In this document: in pieces, positions 7,032 through 12,081 of the stretch | How positions within the stretch are numbered: the stretch's first letter is position 1 | Layout: the number at the start of each line of letters is the position of its first letter | NCBI GenBank assembly: GCA_020047885.1 | Contig: JAIFNF010000222.1 | Location: 1 to 12,081, forward strand | DNA from: Gammaproteobacteria bacterium | GTDB lineage: Bacteria; Pseudomonadota; Gammaproteobacteria; Competibacterales; Competibacteraceae | DNA: 12,081 bases | Direction of reading: 5' to 3' | Position numbers and translations under genes: made by a program | The notes under the pieces: model-generated | What the model was told of the DNA's origin: nothing | The model's input: only the letters and a program-made list of their open reading frames with translations | Databases searched by the model: none

Positions 7032-7466
7032 ATGTATCAGGAACCTTTAAAGAGTGTAAAAAAGCTTTATCTCACTGGTGTTAAACACAGGTTCTTCTTG
7101 ATTTTTTTATTTTTGTTTCTGATTGACAACCCTACCAGAATCTCTATCGTTGAGTTCTGCCGCGCCAGCGACACCCCTGCCACCTTACGGATCACGGTAG
7201 CTCTAGTGACTTGCGCTGTTCTGATTGTCCTGCTTAGACATACATGGACGGCGATGCGCCTGTTGGGTCATGCCACTGTAGCACTGTTGGTTTTGGCTTT
7301 AGCATCGCTGTTATGGTATCTGCAAGAGTGGATTATTCTTAGTGAAACGACACGCTATTTTGCCAAACTCACAGTTATCACCGTGGTCTTGACCTTTGGC
7401 CAGGTGTTGCCATTTTATGTTCGGCAGTTATCAGGTATCAGTCCGGTTCTCAAGTATCCACCTTAG
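7032..7466 (+). CDS. Four-helix membrane protein, DUF6524-like
   Basis: The 144-residue product has hydrophobic segments at about 21-31, 54-70, 80-96 and 112-130, so up to four membrane helices. It resembles the protein at 9913-10329 by eye: an early DNPTRIS against YNPSGRS, an RLLG against RSLG about 40 residues later, LLWYLQEWIIL against ITLQRLELVIL, and a closing VRQLSG against IRTRISG. I therefore place it tentatively with DUF6524, a family of small membrane proteins without known function. The ATG at 7032 is chosen; TTG 7026 is an alternative. No good Shine-Dalgarno sequence is adjacent, whereas an excellent one serves an in-frame mini-ORF at 6999. The N-terminal region is visibly AT-rich. 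It is separated from the 8008 gene by a gap of about 540 bp. Confidence 0.65.
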   Translation: MYQEPLKSVKKLYLTGVKHRFFLIFLFLFLIDNPTRISIVEFCRASDTPATLRITVALVTCAVLIVLLRHTWTAMRLLGHATVALLVLALASLLWYLQEWIILSETTRYFAKLTVITVVLTFGQVLPFYVRQLSGISPVLKYPP

Positions 7467-8007
7467 GCAAGGCGCAATAAATACCCTGCAGAGGGTCGGC
7501 GATTCGGTTCCGCTATGTCTGCTGTGGGTCGGGCCTTAGCCTGACTCTTTTTAGCTTTGAACATTAATGAGTTAGGCTAAAGCCCAACCCACAATGGCTC
7601 CCTCGCACCGTGGGGAATATTTTTTGCGAGCTGCCTTAGTTGATGTTGGTGGTGTTAGCGTTGACAGTTTCCGATATTATTGTTGCTTTTGGCGTGATGG
7701 TCTCCTCTGGATTAGCGAAGGCGACGGCGGTTATTGCACGGTTTTCTCCCGCCCCATCGTGGGAAATTGCTACACTAATCGACGCATGAGAAATATCGGT
7801 AATCGACGCAGCTAGGGCGGTTTTAAGCGTTTGGATTGATTGATGGATGGCAAGTTGTTCGGGAGGATCCCGCCGAATGCCACGACCAGACAGCAAGCGG
7901 ACAACGTTATTCCACCATGTGTCATGTGCGCCTTTGATTCGTACTATGGAAACGAGCATCGAACGATAACCATTTCCGGGTGGGGAGTAGACATTGGGCG
8001 GTAGCTT
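7467..8007. other. Intergenic region with inverted repeat; possible decayed coding remnants
   Basis: No convincing gene fills these 541 nt. They hold the imperfect inverted repeat at 7523-7593. A minus-strand open frame (7959-7636, 107 codons) has no ribosome binding site and matches nothing I know. On the plus strand a 48-codon frame (7643-7789) starts with a hydrophobic stretch, MLVVLALTVSDIIVAFGVMV, and stops at a TGA. Reading through that TGA continues as EISVIDAARAVLSVW before the next stop. One of these may be a remnant of a lost gene; I cannot choose. Confidence 0.45.
7523..7593. repeat. 25-bp imperfect inverted repeat around a 21-nt loop
   Basis: The left arm (7523-7547, beginning TGTGGGTCGGGC and ending CCTGACTC) and the right arm (7569-7593, beginning GAGTTAGG and ending GCCCAACCCACA) are complementary at 22 of 25 positions. 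Of the three differences, one is a G-U pair in plus-strand RNA and two are G-U pairs in minus-strand RNA. The core, GGGTTGGGCTTTAGCC read on the minus strand, is reminiscent of dispersed palindromic repeats in environmental gammaproteobacteria. It could be a REP/MITE-like element, a bidirectional terminator, or both. Confidence 0.7.
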
Positions 8008-8619
8008 ATGAATATATTGCAGCAGCTATGGCTCATTCTTCACGCGGCAGCAGTAGCCATCATCCTACCCATGTCTCTGTTGCTTGTAAATCGGTTACTC
8101 ATTCGTTATCTCGATGATCGGGGCATGTATAGGGTGCCTCCGTTTTCGTGGCTGCCTTTGCTGGCTGGAGCTGCGTTATGCAGTGCTGCCCTGAATGCGT
8201 TGGATATTGTCGGGCGGTTAAATCCTAGTCAGTTATGGCTGTCTGATTTTTGGGCGCTGCGGTTTGATGAATTATACGAGGTCTGGTTACGTCCATCCGA
8301 TATACTGTTAGCAGTGATTGCCGGTTTTGTCGAATTTTATCATGAACTGCTTTACGAAGGCTGGAATGTATGGTTTTTTCAAAGTTCTTCGATAGTTGCT
8401 ATTGTGGTTGCGTTGTTGGCATGGCGCGGTTGGCAGGCGATTCGAGGTATTGTGCTGTTTTTCTGGCTCAGTCTGGCGGTGACAATTCTGATGTATATCA
8501 GCGTTATTCTACTGGCGTGGGTGATTCATTGGCTTAATTTCTGGGCGTTAGTCGTTTTGTTCTTTTTCCTCTATATGTATGATAAAGAGGGTGATCAGCA
8601 ACATGGATCACCTCTTTAA
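8008..8619 (+). CDS. Polytopic membrane protein of unknown function
   Basis: I do not recognise the family. The 203-residue protein is strongly hydrophobic, with likely membrane helices at about 7-30, 47-67, 96-112, 126-139, 146-172 and 176-191, and no signal peptide beyond the first helix. The loop at about 70-95 is rich in aromatic and acidic residues (LWLSDFWALRFDELYEVW). The C-terminus is short and charged (YDKEGDQQHG, 191-200). The ATG at 8008 has only a weak GGCGG 6 nt upstream. It is first in a run of co-directional genes and lies 41 nt before the 8661 gene. A hairpin overlaps its last codons and stop. From its neighbours it is probably one membrane component of the cluster's product; this is inference. 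Confidence 0.75.
   Translation: MNILQQLWLILHAAAVAIILPMSLLLVNRLLIRYLDDRGMYRVPPFSWLPLLAGAALCSAALNALDIVGRLNPSQLWLSDFWALRFDELYEVWLRPSDILLAVIAGFVEFYHELLYEGWNVWFFQSSSIVAIVVALLAWRGWQAIRGIVLFFWLSLAVTILMYISVILLAWVIHWLNFWALVVLFFFLYMYDKEGDQQHGSPL
8584..8617 (+). terminator. Stem-loop spanning the stop codon of the 8008 gene
   Basis: AAAGAGGGTGATC (8584-8596) pairs with GATCACCTCTTT (8606-8617) around a 9-nt loop with one bulged G. It overlaps the last codons and the first base of the stop TAA. The U-tract (CUUUAAU) is short, so it could be a weak or partial terminator, or an internal operon element that alters the ratio of upstream to downstream expression. Confidence 0.4.
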
Positions 8620-8660
8620 TCAGGGTTCATACGGATTATCCCCCACGCGAGTGCGAGAAC

Positions 8661-9107
8661 GTGTCAGATAATGAAGATAGCAACCGGCGTTTTTATGATT
8701 TTGTCATGGACCAGACCCGGAGACAGTCCTGGGTCAGTAAAAAATTCGAAGGTGAATGGTTGCAAAAAGCAACTTTTAATCTGGGAATCGAGCCGTTTCA
8801 GGCGCGTGCGCTTATTTTAGGGGCGACAGCATCATGCAATGGATTTGTCGAAACCGAAATTGAACGGGTGATAGATGAGTTTGTCATTCTGCTTTCCGGC
8901 CATAAAGGGCGCGTTGCTAAAGATTCGTTTCGTCAATTAACAGCAGTGGTGAAAGGTATGGGGCGTGGCGCTCTGGATGAGCGAAGCGCTGAACAAATCG
9001 TGAAGGAGGCAATGGTCCGTCGAGGGCTGAAACCGGATGGCCGTGGATTGTTGCGCTCAAAGCGCTGGTTTCATAACGCGGGTCGAGTGGAAGCGAAAGC
9101 CTTATGA
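8661..9107 (+). CDS. Small soluble protein of unknown function
   Basis: I do not recognise the family. The 148-residue product has no signal peptide or membrane segment and looks helical. An aromatic/basic N-terminal part (RRFYDFVMDQTRRQSWVSKKF, about 9-29) precedes a central stretch with two probable helices (about 39-55 and 60-80), and the C-terminus is basic (RRGLKPDGRGLLRSKRWF, about 119-136). The start is GTG 8661; no in-frame ATG lies upstream, and only a weak purine-rich GAGA precedes it. Its stop overlaps the start of the DUF4239 gene by 4 bp (ATGA at 9104-9107), which implies translational coupling and a 1:1-type partnership. A cytosolic subunit or regulator of the membrane protein next door is a reasonable inference, no more. 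Confidence 0.72.
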   Translation: MSDNEDSNRRFYDFVMDQTRRQSWVSKKFEGEWLQKATFNLGIEPFQARALILGATASCNGFVETEIERVIDEFVILLSGHKGRVAKDSFRQLTAVVKGMGRGALDERSAEQIVKEAMVRRGLKPDGRGLLRSKRWFHNAGRVEAKAL

Positions 9108-9916
9108 TTGCACGCAATCTTTTGGAATGGGTGGCAGATACACCTTTCTCGATTGCATTTCTGCTCATTGTTTTGCCTTGCGTAGTATTATCGGTAGTGG
9201 GCATATTAATAGTACGCTTTCTGCACCCGGAAGAAATGCGCATTAACAGCGAAGTCGCTCAAGCCAAGGTAAGCTACATGGCGGAGATTTACGCTGTTCT
9301 GCTAGGGCTGTTTTTGGTGTCTGCTTTCGAGATGTACCAAGACATGCAAACAGTAGTTAGAAGTGAAGCGCTGGCGTTGCGGGCTTTGTATCAGGTGACT
9401 GCGCAGGTATCTCCAGAACAGCCAGGCGCATTACCCGACCTAGTACACGCCTATACGCGCTCGGTGGTTGAGGATGAATGGGGGCTGATGAAATTTGGTG
9501 ACTCAAGTGAGACTACACAGCGACATTTGGATGCGTTATTTGCGGCGATTGCTGCGGCTGGACAACAATCGACAGCAACGACTGGCGCTGCTATTCAAAT
9601 GGAACAATTAGCCCGTTTGGTACTGACACAACGAGCCAACCGACTGACCAATGGGCCAGGAGTAGGGCGACAGCTATCAGACATGTTATCAGGCGTCCTT
9701 GTCGTTGTCACCGTCATCGCGATTTCCATGCCTTGGTTCATTTATACTTCTTACGCAACCGTCCACATTCTCTTGGGGACAGCTCTTATCATCGTATTTG
9801 TCTCGCTGATTATCCTCGCGTTTAAGATGCTTTATCCTTTTGCCGGGGAGTTGATGATTCCGCCTGTAGATTTTTTTGAGGCGCTGGGGAGTATGAATAT
9901 CAGGCCTAGCCCGTGA
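9104..9916 (+). CDS. DUF4239 (bestrophin-like) membrane protein
   Basis: The 270-residue protein fits the DUF4239 pattern (PF14023, often called bestrophin-like). Two N-terminal helices (about 17-40 and 59-78, with YAVLLGLFLVSAFEMYQD at 63-80) are followed by SEALALRALY (87-96) and an acidic helix with YTRSVVEDEW (117-126). A soluble helical stretch carries QRANRL (176-181), then come two C-terminal helices (about 196-216 and 218-241) and YPFAGE (244-249). Members are four-helix membrane proteins with a central soluble domain. Ion-channel activity has been proposed from distant bestrophin similarity, but I know of no established function. The length is normal. The start ATG overlaps the preceding stop by 4 bp, and its own stop overlaps the next gene's GTG by 4 bp (9913-9916), so it is the centre of a coupled trio. 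Confidence 0.82.
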   Translation: MIARNLLEWVADTPFSIAFLLIVLPCVVLSVVGILIVRFLHPEEMRINSEVAQAKVSYMAEIYAVLLGLFLVSAFEMYQDMQTVVRSEALALRALYQVTAQVSPEQPGALPDLVHAYTRSVVEDEWGLMKFGDSSETTQRHLDALFAAIAAAGQQSTATTGAAIQMEQLARLVLTQRANRLTNGPGVGRQLSDMLSGVLVVVTVIAISMPWFIYTSYATVHILLGTALIIVFVSLIILAFKMLYPFAGELMIPPVDFFEALGSMNIRPSP

Positions 9917-10329
9917 AGAAATTTGGGTTTTACAGCATTTTTTTACGATGGGTATTAGTCGCCAGTATCGTTTTTGGCACCTACAATCCCAGTGGGCGTT
10001 CTTTTGTGCATTGGGCGATGGAATCAGAAATTGAAACTTCACTGAAACTTTCGGTTGGATTGGTGTTGTTTGCCCTGAATTTGATGTTGATTCATCTGAC
10101 GTTTCGTTCACTGGGATATGTCGGGGTTACTATTATGACCATATGCTTGCTGTCCATTGCTATTACTTTACAACGTCTGGAACTGGTCATATTGTATAAT
10201 TGGGGACAAGTACAATTATACATTATTTTTTTCTTTGTTACCGCAGTCACGATCGGAGTTTGCTGGTCAGCCATTCGCACCCGTATCTCCGGGCAGGTTG
10301 ATTCTGATGACATCAGTCGACGGCTTTGA
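9913..10329 (+). CDS. DUF6524-like four-helix membrane protein
   Basis: The 138-residue product has four probable membrane helices (about 6-22, 43-61, 69-87, 101-121). Marks I associate with DUF6524 are the RW before the first helix (12-13), YNPSG (24-28) with a following W (34), a helix-end FRSLG (64-68), and the C-terminal SGQVDSDDIS (126-135). The function of that family is unknown. The start is GTG 9913, overlapping the DUF4239 stop by 4 bp; this position and the expected N-terminus decide it. The stop TGA (10327-10329) overlaps an in-frame TTG of the following reading frame. A second, more diverged copy lies upstream at 7032-7466. Base composition here is much lower in GC than in the next gene. 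Confidence 0.72.
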   Translation: MKKFGFYSIFLRWVLVASIVFGTYNPSGRSFVHWAMESEIETSLKLSVGLVLFALNLMLIHLTFRSLGYVGVTIMTICLLSIAITLQRLELVILYNWGQVQLYIIFFFVTAVTIGVCWSAIRTRISGQVDSDDISRRL

Positions 10330-10352
10330 AGGCCGTGAGGTTTGTCGACATT

Positions 10353-10356
10353 GGAG
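10353..10356 (+). promoter_or_regulatory. Ribosome binding site that sets the start of the exported binding protein
   Basis: GGAG at 10353-10356 lies 8 nt before ATG 10365. The same frame is open from TTG 10326, which overlaps the previous stop. The good site plus a signal peptide that starts directly at 10365 favours the ATG. Confidence 0.65.
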
Positions 10357-10364
10357 ACTATTTG

Positions 10365-11282
10365 ATGAGCTTATCCTGTCATTGCCAACTGGTTTTTATG
10401 TTGGTATTTTTGATGTTCCCGTGGCTGGCCGGGCGTACAGCTACATCATCCCCGGAAGTGCCTATCCAGGATTTCCGTTTATTAGTCGAACCTTTGAGTG
10501 CTGAATGGGAGGCGCGACTGGTACCGCCCCTCTTGCAGAACCTGCTCCGGATTGCGCCCTACACCCTGATGCGCACCGAAGCCCCTGAGGCGCTGCGCAT
10601 TGTCGCCGAGACGCCCGGTCGCCTGGCGCTGCTCCGCCGTTCCAGCGCATCTGCCACAGATACGCTGTCGAACCTTGAATTGCTGGAGGTGGGTCCGGCG
10701 ACCTGCATGACGCTGGTGGTCCACCAGAATGCGCCGTGGCGGGACTATGCGGGCCTCAACTATCGGTTTGGTCGTCCCCTGCGAGTGGAGGCAGTTAGTC
10801 CTGGCGCACTCCAGGATTTCCAGCGAGTCCTGAGCGCTTTTCCCATCACTGGCGATATTTCACTGGCGGTGCGCCCGACACACATTGCCGTTCAGCGACT
10901 GGTTGCCGGGGAGGTTGATCTGGTGGTGCTGGATGTGCCAAGGCGCGGCGCGGTTGATCAACCGGCAGATGTTATGAAGTTTGTGATGGAGCGTGAATTA
11001 CGCCTGCTGGATCTGCCGCCCAGTCTGTTTGTAGAGTCGGATTCGCTGAGAGAGGGTGAGGTGCTGGTTTATAAGGGCTGGTTCTGGGAGCAGCCCCAAA
11101 TCTATCGCGGTTTATGCGATGCTTTTGTCCTAGCAATGCCGACATCGGGCGCCGACCAACTGGTTTATACGTTGTATTCGGGGGTAGCACCGGCGGCAAC
11201 TCCTCAGCAACCTGGATTTTTCGAAAAAATCAGCGATGCTGTTCATCGATTATTGGTGGCGATAGGGATTTTGGCATCCTAG
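10365..11282 (+). CDS. Exported type-2 periplasmic-binding-protein-like (TAXI/NMT1-like) protein
   Basis: The product from ATG 10365 is 305 residues with a signal peptide or N-terminal anchor (hydrophobic 8-22). The body has the rhythm of type-2 solute-binding proteins: an early sequence with ALRIVAETPGRLALL (76-90), the segment LLEVGPATCMTLVVHQNAPW (106-125) like strand-helix junctions in TAXI/NMT1-type receptors, a second-lobe GDISLAVRP (163-171), and VAGEVDLVVLDVP (180-192), a pattern common where a gene product's ligand cleft residues lie. No TRAP permease is nearby. The C-terminus ends in an amphipathic helix (FFEKISDAVHRLLVAIGIL, 285-303) that could touch the membrane. The family call is by pattern only; a degenerate receptor used for signalling is possible. 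It lies 35 nt after the DUF6524-like gene and 23 nt before the next gene. It is markedly more GC-rich than its upstream neighbours. Confidence 0.65.
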   Translation: MSLSCHCQLVFMLVFLMFPWLAGRTATSSPEVPIQDFRLLVEPLSAEWEARLVPPLLQNLLRIAPYTLMRTEAPEALRIVAETPGRLALLRRSSASATDTLSNLELLEVGPATCMTLVVHQNAPWRDYAGLNYRFGRPLRVEAVSPGALQDFQRVLSAFPITGDISLAVRPTHIAVQRLVAGEVDLVVLDVPRRGAVDQPADVMKFVMERELRLLDLPPSLFVESDSLREGEVLVYKGWFWEQPQIYRGLCDAFVLAMPTSGADQLVYTLYSGVAPAATPQQPGFFEKISDAVHRLLVAIGILAS

Positions 11283-11305
11283 TTGGGTAAGTAAATTTAA
11301 AGTAT

Positions 11306-12081
11306 ATGGTTAATATAGCGGCGTATGCTGGTTTTAAATGGCAAATTCTCATTTTTGTTTTCCTTCTTTCCGATTTGAGTTTACCTGCTGCAATGGCGCA
11401 AGCGAGCCTTTCGGAGTGGTTCCGTGTACACGAGGATGCTCTACAGTACTGGGAATTAGTGCCGGGAGAGCATCCGTTACAGGCTAGTTTACGTCCGCGA
11501 TATTCCACGCCTGAGCCAGTACGGAGGGTGCTGTTCATCTATCCCTATGCGTCCTCAGCGTATGATATTGCCATTAGTAGAGTGCTGGAAATTTTTGCGG
11601 AAAAACGCATTGCCGCCATCATTCATGCAGTTAATTTTCAGAATCAGCCGAGCCGTGGACGAACTTTAATTGAGAAAGCCCAGCGTGACCAGGTCGATCT
11701 TATATTTGCAATGGGTTCTGATTCTGTAGCTCTACTCATTGGTGAGGCAAGCAAATTTGATATTCCAGTGGTTTCCATCTGTGCTAAAGATCCGGTGCTG
11801 CTCGGTCAAATAAAAGATTATGAACAGGGTAGTGGTAATAATTTTGCGTTTACCTCGCTGAATACGCCGATTGATTTGCAAATGATATACCTGCTGGAAT
11901 TAAAACCAGCGCTACGCAATATCGGCATTCTCGTCGATCGCCGTAATATTAGCGCAGTACAAACTCAGGCAGAGCCATTAGCGAGAGCCGCCCATGAACG
12001 TAATATTCAGCCTTTTATGATTACCATCGATCAATCAGATAAAGCCGCTTTGGAACTTGCAGAAAAGATGCCTGCCGCTTT
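11306..12081 (+). CDS. ABC_sub_bind-type periplasmic binding protein, C-terminus cut by window edge
   Basis: The frame from ATG 11306 is open to the right edge (258 complete codons), so the C-terminus is missing. The N-terminus is a signal peptide with a likely cut at AMA-QA (after residue 31). The mature part has an extra N-terminal segment (about 32-72), then the first lobe of a type-1-like binding fold: RRVLFIYPYAS (73-83), repeated strand-helix units, DLIFAMGSDSVALL (131-144), FDIPVVSICAKDPVLLG (151-167) and RNIGILVDRR (204-213). The motif order (a readout of whether X is available, then 'IPVV', then 'NIGILVD') is typical of the ABC transporter substrate-binding family PF04392. Only a weak purine-rich stretch precedes the ATG. 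It follows the other binding protein by 23 nt, suggesting one operon. The ligand is unknown; no permease or ATPase gene is visible. Confidence 0.72.
   Translation, partial: MVNIAAYAGFKWQILIFVFLLSDLSLPAAMAQASLSEWFRVHEDALQYWELVPGEHPLQASLRPRYSTPEPVRRVLFIYPYASSAYDIAISRVLEIFAEKRIAAIIHAVNFQNQPSRGRTLIEKAQRDQVDLIFAMGSDSVALLIGEASKFDIPVVSICAKDPVLLGQIKDYEQGSGNNFAFTSLNTPIDLQMIYLLELKPALRNIGILVDRRNISAVQTQAEPLARAAHERNIQPFMITIDQSDKAALELAEKMPAA

Noticed and set aside
7594..7815. Plus-strand 73-codon open frame starting at the end of the inverted repeat
   Set aside because: It has no ribosome binding site and an unlikely Cys/Trp/Arg/Tyr-rich composition, and it overlaps two other equally weak frames.
10326..10364. 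TTG start giving a 13-residue longer binding protein
   Set aside because: The 4-bp overlap with the previous stop is tempting, but GGAG 8 nt before ATG 10365 and a signal peptide beginning there fit better. The longer form cannot be fully excluded.
10157..10504. Plus-strand 115-codon open frame spanning the junction of two genes
   Set aside because: It overlaps the DUF6524-like gene and the start of the binding-protein gene in another frame; both of those have better start signals and family features.
1..12081. CRISPR array, tRNA genes, transposases, toxin-antitoxin pairs
   Set aside because: I looked for regular spaced repeats, cloverleaf-like segments, DDE or tyrosine recombinase motifs and typical small toxin pairs on both strands and saw none.

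Overview
The window reads as a bacterial chromosome segment, most likely from a gammaproteobacterium. The strongest taxonomic hint is an Rsd/AlgQ-type sigma-70 regulator (5449-5916), a family essentially confined to Gammaproteobacteria. A VolA/Pla-1-type lipase, a DUF2062 protein, a DeaD-type helicase and TsaB fit that. A Competibacteraceae-like or related environmental lineage is only a guess. I see no tRNA, rRNA, CRISPR array, transposase or integrase.

Region 1 (1-5916) is GC-rich and conventional. A secreted VolA/Pla-1-type lipase lies on the minus strand and runs off the left edge. Divergent from it, on the plus strand, come a DUF2062 membrane protein, the DEAD-box RNA helicase deaD, the tRNA t6A biosynthesis gene tsaB, and rsd/algQ.

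Region 2 (5917-8007) is looser. A hairpin-rich leader of about 300 nt precedes a small exported Ala/Pro-rich protein whose linker is encoded by two tandem 27-bp repeats. A possible 72-residue companion ORF, with strong palindromes inside it, follows. Next is a four-helix membrane protein resembling DUF6524, preceded by an in-frame three-codon mini-ORF that has a better ribosome binding site than the gene. A gap of about 540 bp then holds a 25-bp imperfect inverted repeat and no convincing gene.

Region 3 (8008-12081, continuing beyond the edge) is a compact, co-directional cluster that looks like one operon. It encodes a polytopic membrane protein, a small soluble protein, a DUF4239 (bestrophin-like) membrane protein, a DUF6524-like membrane protein, and two exported proteins that look like periplasmic ligand-binding proteins (one type-2 PBP/TAXI-like, one of the ABC_sub_bind type, cut by the right edge). 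Several junctions are 4-bp stop/start overlaps. No ABC ATPase or ordinary permease is visible, so the ligand-binding proteins may serve sensing or an unorthodox membrane complex rather than a classical ABC importer. This cluster, with the second DUF6524-like copy just upstream, is the best candidate here for an undescribed system. Its function cannot be decided from this window. Family calls rest on reading translations by eye; no database search was run.
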